Source: Deltaproteobacteria bacterium
GTDB lineage: Bacteria > Desulfobacterota > JAFDED01
DNA length: 32,966 bases
Reading direction: 5' to 3'
Assembly (NCBI GenBank): GCA_019310535.1
Contig: JAFDED010000009.1
Location: forward strand, 129,621 to 162,586
Position numbers and translations under genes: made by a program. Under the pieces are notes generated by a model that was given only the letters and a program-made list of their open reading frames with translations, was not told the DNA's origin and did no database searches. Below, in pieces: positions 16,471-23,771 of the stretch (its first letter is position 1; every line of letters begins with the position of its first letter).

Positions 16471-16581
16471 TTTCCCCAATAATTCACATGGATTTATCAA
16501 AATACTTTGAATGTTAATCCCTTGCATTCATCAGTACTTGAAAAAGGAATTTTGGAGAAATTTTTTGGGAAGGGAGGGTGG
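16471..16581 (-). repeat. Dispersed repeat R1, copy C (inverted)
   Basis: The reverse complement of this stretch aligns with 13271-13380 and 8008-8106: CCACCCTCCCTT, then TCTCC-A-AATTCC, the core TGATGAATGCAAGGGATTA, and an ATTATTGGGGAAA end shared with copy A. Its inverted orientation relative to the other copies argues for mobility or insertion rather than segmental duplication. Confidence 0.85.
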
Positions 16582-16879
16582 ATGAGAAGGTGAAGTTCCC
16601 GGCCCACTGGGGCGGAGGGTCCTGCTGGTTGACACCGAATAGGGTGTTTCCGGAATTTTCCATTGAGGACAGGGCCTATGATAAGGTGGCGGGCATACTG
16701 CCTGAGTGTAAGAGATGGTCTTAAGTTCCGGTGTTGCATGTCTTTTCTGAAAGCGCAGGTATAAGCAGAGAGATCCACGCTCAATTAAAAGAGCTTAAAG
16801 GAAAAATGAGAGTAATGAATTGTTGGGTAACGCTCAAACCAAGTCGCAATCCCCATCTTGGTTCATCATATTGATAAAC

Positions 16880-16920
16880 GATTTTCATGCTCCACGGGTG
16901 CAGTCCTTGCATGACAGTTA
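16880..16920 (+). repeat. Repeat R3, copy 1, upstream of the first Ldh-type gene
   Basis: The sequence starts GATTTTCATGCTCCACGGG and continues TGCAGTCCTTGCATGACAGT. It recurs at 16990-17030 and 19497-19537 with few changes. It contains an imperfect palindrome (TGCTCC-ACG-GGTGCA). The start is 180 bases before the dehydrogenase ATG. Confidence 0.8.
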
Positions 16921-16989
16921 TGTAGAAAATAAAGTTGTTGCATTACATATTGAGGGCTGATAGAAAGCATGTCAATATGTAGATAGAAT

Positions 16990-17030
16990 GATTTTCATGC
17001 TCCACGGGTGCAGCCCCTGAATGACAATTA
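16990..17030 (+). repeat. Repeat R3, copy 2, just upstream of the first Ldh-type gene
   Basis: It is nearly identical to copy 1 and closer still to copy 3 (both have TGCAGCCCCTGAATGACAAT). It ends about 30 bases before ATG 17060 and so lies in the promoter-proximal or leader region. Either an operator bound by a pathway regulator or a dispersed repeat could explain it. Confidence 0.8.
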
Positions 17031-17059
17031 TTACTTAAAAGAAATAAGGAGGCGTAACG

Positions 17060-18103
17060 ATGGTTTGCTTATCCGATTCATACCTGCACAAGGTTGCTTA
17101 TCACATTTTCAAGGGTGCCGGGGTGCCGCCTGAAGAGGCCCATATAGTGGCTGATCACCTGGTTGCCGCAAATCTGGCCGGTCATGACTCTCACGGGGTC
17201 ATACGAATCAGCTCTTACATCGAGCGCATCCGAAAGGGGCAACTGAAACCGGGCGCCGCCATCCGGGTCCAGGCGGAGAGCCCGACCACGGCACGCATCG
17301 ACGGGAATTGGGGTTTCGGCTATGTGGTGAGCACGCGGGCCGTGGAAATGGCAATCCGGAAAGCCCGGACCAACAACGTAGCCGCGCTCAGCATTCTACA
17401 TCAGGGCCATGTTGGAAGGCTCACCGATTACACTGTCGCCCTGGCACAAGAGGGGATGATAGGCCTGATGGCCACCGACTCCGGCCGGACTTCTAAAAAA
17501 GTGGTGCCTTTCGGGGGCCGTGTCCCCTGCCTGGGAACCAATCCTGTGTCCATAGCCATACCCAGCAACCAGAAAGGCCCCGTTTTTATTGACTTTGCCA
17601 CAAGCATGGTCGCCGCCGGCAAGATCGATGTGGCGAAAAGCAGGGGAGAACAGGTGCCCGCGGGATGGCTCATCGACTCCGATGGCAAGTCTACCACCGA
17701 CCCCAACAACTTCTTCGGTATTTTACCCCTGGGCGGCCATCAGGGACACAAAGGCTATGGCCTCTCCTTCATGGTAGAGATATTTGCGGGACTCCTCACG
17801 GGTATCGGCTTTGGTGTCGACCCGTCCGGATGGCACAATGACGGCGCTCTCATGATAGCAATAAAAGTGGATGCCTTCCGGCCCCTGGAGGAATTCAAGA
17901 GGGATGTGGATGATTTTATATCGCTGGTTAAGAGCACCCCTCCGGCGCCGGGATTCCAGGAGGTCCTGTACCCCGGCGAGCCCGAGTGGCGCACTTCAGA
18001 GAAGCGCGCCCGTGAGGGCATCTTCATCGAGGATGGCACATGGGAAGCCCTCCGGAGCCTGATGGAGGATCTCGGCATCACTGATAAAGTGGGCCGGCCT
18101 TAG
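17060..18103 (+). CDS. Ldh-family (LDH2/MDH2) NAD(P)-dependent 2-hydroxyacid dehydrogenase
   Basis: The 347-residue protein belongs to the malate/L-lactate/sulfolactate dehydrogenase type-2 family, which differs from classical Rossmann LDH. Visible family features are the catalytic-loop motif AGHDSHGVIRI (H42, H45), HQGHVGRLTDYT (H117), the NP-containing loop CLGTNPVSIAIP and the nucleotide-binding HKGYGLSFMVEI. It should oxidise a 2-hydroxy acid to a 2-oxo acid in the cytoplasm. A strong ribosome site (AAGGAGG) precedes ATG 17060. Two R3 repeats lie upstream. It is paralogous to the gene at 20923-21978. The substrate is unknown; malate, lactate, sulfolactate or a sugar acid are all possible. 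Confidence 0.9.
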   Translation: MVCLSDSYLHKVAYHIFKGAGVPPEEAHIVADHLVAANLAGHDSHGVIRISSYIERIRKGQLKPGAAIRVQAESPTTARIDGNWGFGYVVSTRAVEMAIRKARTNNVAALSILHQGHVGRLTDYTVALAQEGMIGLMATDSGRTSKKVVPFGGRVPCLGTNPVSIAIPSNQKGPVFIDFATSMVAAGKIDVAKSRGEQVPAGWLIDSDGKSTTDPNNFFGILPLGGHQGHKGYGLSFMVEIFAGLLTGIGFGVDPSGWHNDGALMIAIKVDAFRPLEEFKRDVDDFISLVKSTPPAPGFQEVLYPGEPEWRTSEKRAREGIFIEDGTWEALRSLMEDLGITDKVGRP

Positions 18104-18154
18104 AGAAGCGCATGGGGTTGTTCTCTGAATTTTCATACCCGCACACCATGAAAG

Positions 18155-18303
18155 GAAAAAAGGTTCAAGGTTCAAGGAAAAAAGAAAAGAGAAAGAAACC
18201 GTACGTATGCTCTCCATGCTTCTTTCCTGTCCATTTTCTTTAACCTTTAACCTTGATCCTTGATCCTTGATCCTTGATCCGTTAACCGTTAACCTTTAAC
18301 CTT
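18155..18303 (+). repeat. Heptamer repeats, part of a possible long stem
   Basis: TTGATCC-type heptamers occur four times in a row at 18251-18280, flanked on both sides by TTAACCTTTAACCTT (18240-18254 and 18289-18303). About 90 bases upstream (around 18161-18178) lies AAGGTTCAAGGTTCAAGG, whose complement is a near-match to the heptamers. The purine-rich stretch after it and the pyrimidine-rich stretch before the heptamers are also partly complementary, so a long imperfect RNA stem is possible between the dehydrogenase and aldolase genes. Confidence 0.75.
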
Positions 18304-18333
18304 ATAAATTTTACTCGTTTGACGACACCCTTG

Positions 18334-18387
18334 TATTACCCGTATTACCCGTATTACCCGGTGTATTACCCGAAGTATTACCCGAAG
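18334..18387 (+). repeat. Five copies of TATTACCCG immediately before the aldolase ribosome site
   Basis: The 9-mer TATTACCCG occurs at 18334, 18343, 18352, 18364 and 18376; the last two are offset by three-base inserts (GTG and AAG). All units share one frame, so an upstream extension of the aldolase frame would read Tyr-Tyr-Pro repeats. The array ends one base before the ribosome site AAAGGAG (about 18389-18395). Slippage could alter the leader length but not the frame. Confidence 0.9.
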
Positions 18388-18402
18388 AAAAGGAGTTTTT
18401 TT

Positions 18403-19179
18403 ATGAGGAACAATTCCCTGAAGAAACGGATTCGGGGCGGAGAGCGCCTTCTGGGCACTTTCCTTCGGATCAACAGCCCCGAGTTGGTTGAGATCATGGG
18501 GTTCGCCGGCTTCGATTTCGTGATCGTTGACACCGAGCACGGCCCCTTTGGTATTGAATCGGCAGCCCACCTGGTACGGGCTGCCGAGGCAGCCTCTATA
18601 TCCCCCCTGATCCGCGTGGCCGAAAACCGTGATAATGATATTTTTAAGGCTCTGGACACCGGGGCGGAAGGAATCATCGTTCCTCGAACCTGCACGCGTG
18701 AAGAAGCCCGGAAAGCAGTGGCTGCGGCCAAGTTCTCGCCCATGGGGATTCGGGGGGCCTGCCCGCGGGTTCGCGCCGCACGCTATACGGCCATCCCGGC
18801 CGCCCGATATTACTCGTCCGCTAATGAAGACACGGTCGTGATCCTCCTGGTGGAAAGCCCTGAAGGAGTGACCGAGTTGCCCGGCATGCTGGAGGTGCCC
18901 GGTGTGGATGTCGTCATGGTGGGAGCCACTGATCTATCCCACGCCCTGGGAGTGCCGGGGCAATACGAGCATCCCGCCGTCCAGGCCGAGATCGACAGGG
19001 TCATCAAAGAGGCGGAAATTCGCCGCATAGCCGTGGGAATGGTGGCCCGGGGGCTGGAAGAGGCCCGGTCGCTTCTCAGCCGGGGAGTGAGGTTTATCGT
19101 CTTTTCGGGCGATGAGACCATCTTCTATCAGGCCTGCCGCCAGGCACGGGAAGCGCTTACATCCGATCTCGGCCATTGA
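18403..19179 (+). CDS. HpcH/HpaI-family class II aldolase (2-keto-3-deoxy acid aldolase type)
   Basis: ATG 18403 is chosen for its strong ribosome site (AAAGGAG, seven-base spacing); the frame extends upstream only through the TATTACCCG repeats. The 258-residue product has the family motifs at canonical positions: DTEHGPFG (E45, H46), the substrate Arg in LIRVAENR (R71), and metal ligands in LLVESPEGV (E151) and GATDLSHALG (D177). Such enzymes reversibly cleave 2-keto-3-deoxy sugar acids or 4-hydroxy-2-oxo acids to pyruvate (or a related 2-oxo acid) and an aldehyde, using a divalent metal. It lies after a 2-hydroxyacid dehydrogenase gene, which fits a route from hydroxy acid to 2-oxo acid to pyruvate plus aldehyde. 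The exact substrate is not evident. Confidence 0.9.
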   Translation: MRNNSLKKRIRGGERLLGTFLRINSPELVEIMGFAGFDFVIVDTEHGPFGIESAAHLVRAAEAASISPLIRVAENRDNDIFKALDTGAEGIIVPRTCTREEARKAVAAAKFSPMGIRGACPRVRAARYTAIPAARYYSSANEDTVVILLVESPEGVTELPGMLEVPGVDVVMVGATDLSHALGVPGQYEHPAVQAEIDRVIKEAEIRRIAVGMVARGLEEARSLLSRGVRFIVFSGDETIFYQACRQAREALTSDLGH

Positions 19180-19397
19180 GGTCAAAGGTCCGTTTGACTG
19201 GAAAATGTCTCATGACTGTGACATGGGCTGTGTCCGAAATGCTATTGAATTATTGCCCCCTCGCCTCCTCTTGAGGGAGGCTGTCGAAAATAGCAGGAAT
19301 TTAACCATATTGACCGGGCAACTCGTTGATTTTACAATGGCCGAATTCAGGTAAACCTCATTTATCGACACCCTCGATGGAGAGGGAGACAACATAG

Positions 19398-19417
19398 GGG
19401 CACAGCGCGCTGTGCCC
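19398..19417. repeat. Perfect 20-bp palindrome
   Basis: GGGCACAGCGCGCTGTGCCC reads the same on both strands. The half-site GGGCACAGC is also the core of the long inverted repeat at 479-550. It lies in the gap before the MFS gene and could be an operator or a collapsed form of that repeat. Confidence 0.75.
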
Positions 19418-19496
19418 TTACAAAATCCCTATCCACCTCCACCCTTTCCCCTCTGAAATGGGAAGAGGGAGGCGGTGAAGTTCCGTAGGCCATCAC

Positions 19497-19537
19497 AATT
19501 TTCATGCTCCGCGGGTGCAGCCCCTGAATGACAATTA
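19497..19537 (+). repeat. Repeat R3, copy 3, at the MFS transporter start
   Basis: It is nearly identical to the copy at 16990-17030, with one base change in the first half (GCTCCGCGGG instead of GCTCCACGGG) and identical GTGCAGCCCCTGAATGACAAT. It ends 12 bases before ATG 19550, in the place where a ribosome site would be expected. Confidence 0.8.
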
Positions 19538-19549
19538 CAATGAATTTTC

Positions 19550-20776
19550 ATGAAAAAAACCGGCATGATGAATAGGGACGCGCCGCGTATAGACGGGCGG
19601 ACAGCCCGGCGAATCAACCTCCTGGTTGGCGCCAGCCATGGGTTCACCCATGTGTACCAGCTCGTTCTTCCGCCGCTCTATCCAGTGCTCGGCAGCGAGC
19701 TGGATTTGACGTACACCGAGCTGGGAATGCTGACCTCGGCCATGGCCTTATCCTTCGGGCTTTCCCAGATCGTTATGGGGCCGCTGTCGGATCGGTTCGG
19801 CCGCAAGTGGCTGATCCTGGGAGGACAGTTCCTCTTCGCAACGGCCACCGCCATGTGCGGGCTGGCGAGCACGTTTGGGGCACTGCTTTTATTACAGGTC
19901 CTGGGCGGAATGGGCGGCAGTGTGCTTCATCCGGTGGGAGTGGCGCTCATCACCGATGTCACCCGTGCCGATCAGAGGGGCAAGGCCATGGGCATCCACG
20001 GCAGTGGCGGCATGCTGGGCACAGCGTTCGCCCCGATCACCATGGTTTACCTGACGGTGTTTGTCAACTGGCGGTTCGCCATGATCGTTGTCGGCCTGCT
20101 AGGAATGATCTTTGTTCCGCTGATTGCGCGCTATCTGGTGGAACCCCCACGTGAAGAAACAGGAAGGTCAGAAGAGTCCGGGACAAAGGAAAACCATGTT
20201 TACCCCTTCAGTGCCATGGTTCTGATCATGCTTCTGGCCGTGTGGATAACCCGCTCCGTATCCAACAGGGCGTATCAGGCTTTTCTCCCTACATTTTTGG
20301 TGAGTCGCTATGAGCTCAGCCTCGAGCTCAGCGGAGTTTTTGTCACTCTGTTCTGGATATTCGCGGCTGTTGCCTGGCTGATAGGCGGGTATCTCACCGA
20401 CCGGTACAACCACTATGCCATCCTCTGGCTATCGTATCTTTTCACTGCGGTTTCGCTGGCGGTCATGCTCTTTGCCCGGCCCGGCAGCGCCGACATCATC
20501 ATTTATGCCAATTTTTTCCTGCTGGGGATGTTCAGCTTTTTGGGCGCCCCCGCTTTTTTCGCTATTTACTCCGAGGGGATACAAAAGGCCCGCAGCGGCA
20601 CCTTTTATTCCCTGGGTTTTACTGTGGCTTTCACGGTCTCATCTGTAGTCCCGGGGGCCATGGGCTGGATCACGGATCACTTCAATGCCGCCGCCTCGTT
20701 TTATCCTGCCCTGGTTCTGGTGATAACCGCTCTGATAATCGTGCCGATACTGCGGAGAGTGCGCTCCCGCGCCTAG
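19550..20776 (+). CDS. Major facilitator superfamily transporter
   Basis: The 408-residue protein has about 12 hydrophobic segments in two halves separated by a charged loop (about 200-220). The MFS signature between helices 2 and 3 is present as GPLSDRFGRKWLI, and a shorter version (GGYLTDRYNHY) follows in the second half. This makes it an inner-membrane secondary transporter, probably for an organic acid given its position between an HpaI-type aldolase and a 2-hydroxyacid dehydrogenase. The start is not certain: ATG 19550 has no Shine-Dalgarno sequence, and an ATG six codons later is possible. Repeat R3 copy 3 occupies the leader. The direction of transport and the substrate are unknown. 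Confidence 0.88.
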   Translation: MKKTGMMNRDAPRIDGRTARRINLLVGASHGFTHVYQLVLPPLYPVLGSELDLTYTELGMLTSAMALSFGLSQIVMGPLSDRFGRKWLILGGQFLFATATAMCGLASTFGALLLLQVLGGMGGSVLHPVGVALITDVTRADQRGKAMGIHGSGGMLGTAFAPITMVYLTVFVNWRFAMIVVGLLGMIFVPLIARYLVEPPREETGRSEESGTKENHVYPFSAMVLIMLLAVWITRSVSNRAYQAFLPTFLVSRYELSLELSGVFVTLFWIFAAVAWLIGGYLTDRYNHYAILWLSYLFTAVSLAVMLFARPGSADIIIYANFFLLGMFSFLGAPAFFAIYSEGIQKARSGTFYSLGFTVAFTVSSVVPGAMGWITDHFNAAASFYPALVLVITALIIVPILRRVRSRA

Positions 20777-20922
20777 ACCCGGGAAGGGGCGGCAGCGGAT
20801 AAGGGGCTGTTTCCCTCATCAAACGGCAATATGGGGAAACAGCCCCAATGACATATTTTCTGCGGGCCTTAATGAAAGCATTCTTTACAATACCGAACAC
20901 TACAGTAAGAGGAGGTTCCATC

Positions 20923-21978
20923 TTGGCGGGAAAAGAAAAAATAGTGAGTGAGGGCCGGTTGACGGAGTTTTGTCAACAGGCGTTTCAGAGGGCCGGAATG
21001 ACCGCAGGTGATGCACGGACAGCGGCGGATGCGGTTGTTACGGCCAATCTTCGGGGTGTAGACTCCCATGGTGTCATGCGTGTTCCGCCGTATATCCGGA
21101 GGCTTCTGGACGGCGGGGCCAACGCGAACCCGCAGATTCGGACCGTCAGACGCGGCCCCGCCTTTGTCCGGCTGGACGGCGATCGCGGTCTTGGGCTGGT
21201 GGTAAGCACATATGCTATGAAAGAAGCCATCAAACTCGCCTCGGCGACCGGCGTGGGCGTGGCTTCCGTGTCCAACAGCGACCATTTCGGCGCGGCTGCC
21301 TATTATGCCATGATGGCGGCCAACCATGACATGATCGGCGTGGCGATGACCAACGGTTCCGTTGTCATGTCTGTCTGGGGCGGAAAGGGCGCATTCATGG
21401 GAAATAATCCCATCGCGGTGGCCGTTCCATCCGGTATCGAGGTTCCCGTGGTGCTGGACATGGCCGTGAGCAAAGTGGCCGGCGGAAAGGTCCGCCTGGC
21501 GGTGAAAAAAGGAATAAACATCCCCCTTGACTGGATCAACGACAAGGATGGAATTCCCACGGACGATCCCAGAGCACTGGAGGCGGGAGGAACTCTGTTG
21601 CCCCTGGGCTACAAAGGATACGGACTGGGCGTGATAGGAGAGGTTTTATGCGGAATCCTCTCCGGGGCGAGGATACTGGACGAGATTCCCCTGTGGTTCG
21701 CGAAAACTACTGAACCGGTGGAATTGGGCCATTTCTTTATGGCCATTAATGTTGATGCGTTCATCCCTGTCCAGGATTTTAAAAAGAGGGTTGATCAATT
21801 GGTGCAGAAAATTCATTCGGCTCCCCGCGCCCGGGACGTGGAGCGAATATATCTCCCGGGTGAGATCGAGCATCTCTCCGAACAAAAAAGGAGAGCTGAA
21901 GGCATTCCTCTCCCCGAGACCGTGTATCAGGATCTTGTCAAGATCGGACGCGAACTGAACATCGCCGCCGAACTATGA
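20923..21978 (+). CDS. Second Ldh-family (LDH2/MDH2) 2-hydroxyacid dehydrogenase, TTG start
   Basis: The frame is open from 20848, but a strong ribosome site (AAGAGGAGG, near 20907-20915) lies seven bases before an in-frame TTG at 20923, and starting there gives 351 residues, the usual family length. Motifs: RGVDSHGVMRVP, SVSNSDHFGAAAYYA (the NxxHFG catalytic-His region typical of the family), FMGNNPIAVAVP and LGYKGYGLGVIGEVL. It should oxidise a 2-hydroxy acid with NAD(P). It is diverged from the gene at 17060 (for example NSDHFG here against HQGHVG there), so the two probably act on different substrates or stereoisomers. The gene follows the MFS transporter in the same direction. Confidence 0.9.
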   Translation: MAGKEKIVSEGRLTEFCQQAFQRAGMTAGDARTAADAVVTANLRGVDSHGVMRVPPYIRRLLDGGANANPQIRTVRRGPAFVRLDGDRGLGLVVSTYAMKEAIKLASATGVGVASVSNSDHFGAAAYYAMMAANHDMIGVAMTNGSVVMSVWGGKGAFMGNNPIAVAVPSGIEVPVVLDMAVSKVAGGKVRLAVKKGINIPLDWINDKDGIPTDDPRALEAGGTLLPLGYKGYGLGVIGEVLCGILSGARILDEIPLWFAKTTEPVELGHFFMAINVDAFIPVQDFKKRVDQLVQKIHSAPRARDVERIYLPGEIEHLSEQKRRAEGIPLPETVYQDLVKIGRELNIAAEL

Positions 21979-22136
21979 GGATGATAGAGAGATCTGTTTC
22001 TCTCTGGCACTTACTGGAGACGTATTGACCGGGGCTTCTTTATGGCCGGTGTGTCAATAGGGCTGAAAAACACGAGTATTGCTTGATTTTTATTAAATTC
22101 TTATTACTTTCCCCTTGGACCGAAAGCTGTGATTCA

Positions 22137-22154
22137 ATACCGGCCAAACCTTAA
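22137..22154 (-). repeat. Dispersed repeat R4, copy 2 (inverted)
   Basis: ATACCGGCCAAACCTTAA is the exact reverse complement of 827-844. Partial similarity continues to about 22171. It lies 26 bases before hairpin R2 copy 2. Confidence 0.6.
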
Positions 22155-22180
22155 TGGTATTCAGGTTCCATGCGAAGTGG

Positions 22181-22202
22181 CCCGGGCGATTTATTGTCCG
22201 GG
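22181..22202. repeat. GC-rich hairpin R2, copy 2
   Basis: CCCGGGC pairs with GTCCGGG (one G-T wobble) around GATTTATT. The loop and right arm resemble copy 1 (ATTTAT-GTCCGGGC). No T-tract follows. Confidence 0.65.
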
Positions 22203-22289
22203 CTGCGCAGCAGCAAGAGGCAGTACATGGCTCGTTTAATGGTTTTCGGGCGCGAGGTGCACCGGGCAACATCTCTTGTCGCTTCGCGA

Positions 22290-22311
22290 CCCGGACGACT
22301 TGTCGTCCGGG
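22290..22311. repeat. GC-rich hairpin R2, copy 3
   Basis: CCCGGACGA and TCGTCCGGG form a perfect 9-bp stem around a CTTG loop, the strongest of the three copies. It is followed by GCCACCC, as copy 1 is. Placed about 80 bases after copy 2, it may bracket a short mobile unit. Confidence 0.75.
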
Positions 22312-22365
22312 CCACCCCGACAACATTTTTCATCTATAATTGGCGGCGATTTGACTGTACTATCG

Positions 22366-22388
22366 TTGATCAATATGTTGCTGATCAA
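22366..22388. promoter_or_regulatory. Palindrome upstream of the ROK gene, candidate operator
   Basis: TTGATCA (22366-22372) and TGATCAA (22382-22388) form a perfect inverted repeat with nine bases between, flanked by ATCG on the left and CGAT on the right. It lies about 90 bases upstream of the probable -35 box of the ROK gene. An operator role is inferred from its form and position only. Confidence 0.4.
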
Positions 22389-22473
22389 AGTCGATAATTC
22401 TATGAATTTTTCAACTGTCGAAGATGAGTTTAAGAGTTACCTGTGTTTTATATCACAATAGATCGTTAAAATA

Positions 22474-22502
22474 TTTCCATTATTTTGAAAATTGACTATA
22501 AT
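22474..22502 (+). promoter_or_regulatory. Likely sigma-70 promoter of the ROK regulator
   Basis: A perfect -10 box TATAAT (22497-22502) is preceded at 17 bases by TTTCCA (22474-22479), four of six matches to the -35 consensus. Transcription would start near 22509, which rules out the TTG at 22485 as a start codon and leaves a leader of about 50 bases. Confidence 0.55.
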
Positions 22503-22556
22503 ATATCTCAGTACTTTTTTTGTTTATACACGTGTAGAATCCATCGGGGTGTCAAT

Positions 22557-23771
22557 GTGGCGATAGATATGAAAAACATGATGATTGAGCTCAATCCGAA
22601 AGAAAAATTTATCATCAATTATCTGCGGTTTGATCCGGGAAAGACTACCTCAGAGATCGTTAATGCACTTTCTTTAAAGAGGGCGAATTCATATAATATT
22701 CTTTCAAAGCTTCACAAACAAGGATTTCTCGTTTGCCGTAAAACTCAGACAACTAACGGAGAGCGCGGTCGCAACCCGGAGCGATGGTACATAAACTCAA
22801 CATATGCTTATGTGATTGGTGTTGAGTTTTGGAATTGGTGGATCGCAGTGGGTTTGCTTGATTTTTCAGGTAATATAGTCATCTATAAAAACACCCGGTG
22901 TCCCATTGGATCTTTAACTGGTAATCAGGACGGTTTGGCCAGCAAGATCACTGATTTTATTCACGACGTCATCGTAGAATCCGGGCTTGATCGGGAAAAA
23001 ATCTTAGGAATCGGCTTCGTTGCGCCGGGTGTGGTGGACCTGACAACAAAAGAAGGGATTTTTTATTCGCATCAAAAGGGTTTATATCGAAGCGCTTTAC
23101 CAAGAACAGTGGAGAATTTTTTTGGTCTTCCCGTCATTTTCCAACACAACCAGATTACTTATGCAATGGCCGAGTATCGTTTTGGAGGAGGGAGAGGAAT
23201 CTCCAATCAGCTTACAATTTTGTGGCGCTCCGAGATCGGAGCGGCAGCCGTCCAGAAAGATCAACTCTTTTTTTCAGATCCGACACGCCATCTCAAGTTT
23301 GGACACATGATAATCGATTTCCGGGGATCTCCCTGCCGATGCGGGCAGCGAGGGTGTCTGGGAAACTATGTGTCAGAATCTTTTATAATCAGCGAAATCA
23401 GCCGGCTTGCAGAATCAGAAGGTTCCATTCTTGGAGGTTATTCGGAAATCAACCTGGATATGGTGAGCGAAGCGATCGGCAAAGGAGATAAATTGTGTAT
23501 TCGCGTTGTTTTTGAAGCGGGTAATAAAGTGGGGGTAGGAGTCTTGAACCTGATGAAACTGCTGGATCTGGAACTCATTAACGTGATAGGGTATACCGAT
23601 GATCTCGCAGCAACCTTGTCAGCGGGCATTCGTGAAACCCTCGACGAGATGGCCCCTCCAAATGTTCAAAAGCCGACAATCAAGCATAAAGGATATGACC
23701 CTTTCGTGGGTTTACGCGGAGCTGGAGAAACATTTTTGGCGCAGTTTTTTAATAATTCACCACTTAAATGA
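22557..23771 (+). CDS. ROK-family transcriptional regulator
   Basis: The start is placed at GTG 22557, with CGGGG seven bases upstream; ATG 22569 is an alternative, and the frame upstream of about 22509 overlaps the promoter. The protein of about 404 residues has an N-terminal winged helix (KEKFIINYLRFDPGKTTSEI, then RANSYNILSKLHKQGFL) and a ROK domain with the zinc-binding motif GSPCRCGQRGCLG (near residue 260). The usual phosphate-binding DxGxT is replaced by GVEFWNWWIAVGLLD, so sugar kinase activity is unlikely and it is probably a pure ligand-responsive regulator. ROK regulators usually bind sugars or derivatives; this one likely controls the catabolic operon that follows at 24275. The codons are more AT-rich than upstream genes. 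Confidence 0.9.
   Translation: MAIDMKNMMIELNPKEKFIINYLRFDPGKTTSEIVNALSLKRANSYNILSKLHKQGFLVCRKTQTTNGERGRNPERWYINSTYAYVIGVEFWNWWIAVGLLDFSGNIVIYKNTRCPIGSLTGNQDGLASKITDFIHDVIVESGLDREKILGIGFVAPGVVDLTTKEGIFYSHQKGLYRSALPRTVENFFGLPVIFQHNQITYAMAEYRFGGGRGISNQLTILWRSEIGAAAVQKDQLFFSDPTRHLKFGHMIIDFRGSPCRCGQRGCLGNYVSESFIISEISRLAESEGSILGGYSEINLDMVSEAIGKGDKLCIRVVFEAGNKVGVGVLNLMKLLDLELINVIGYTDDLAATLSAGIRETLDEMAPPNVQKPTIKHKGYDPFVGLRGAGETFLAQFFNNSPLK

Larger units (their letters stand above)
16324..17059. other. Intergenic region before the catabolic genes, rich in repeats
   Basis: About 730 bases between the minus-strand ArsA-like gene and the plus-strand dehydrogenase. It holds repeat R1 copy C (16471-16581) and two copies of repeat R3 (16880-16920 and 16990-17030). 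The 95-codon minus frame at 16497-16784 runs through the R1 copy and is not supported as a gene. The region must contain divergent promoters; no strong hexamers were assigned. Confidence 0.55.
19180..19549. other. Intergenic region between the aldolase and the MFS transporter
   Basis: No supported gene. It contains a small palindrome right after the aldolase stop (GTCAAA 19181-19186 with TTTGAC 19193-19198), a hairpin (GCCTCC 19263-19268 with GGAGGC 19276-19281), the perfect 20-bp palindrome at 19398-19417 and repeat R3 copy 3 (19497-19537). No clear T-tract terminator was found. Confidence 0.55.
21979..22556. other. Intergenic region upstream of the ROK regulator, with repeats R4 and R2
   Basis: No supported gene in about 580 bases. 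It holds repeat R4 copy 2 (22137-22154), two GC-rich hairpins (22181-22202 and 22290-22311), a TTGATCA palindrome (22366-22388) and a likely sigma-70 promoter (22474-22502). From about 22.3 kb the DNA turns visibly AT-rich, which may mark the border of a separately acquired segment. Confidence 0.6.

Noticed and set aside
16497-16784. Minus-strand frame of 95 codons before the first Ldh-type gene
   Set aside because: It runs through repeat R1 copy C and shows no protein-like features or ribosome site.
18155-18387. Repeat array considered as a CRISPR
   Set aside because: The units are 7-9 bases with no unique spacers and no cas genes are present.
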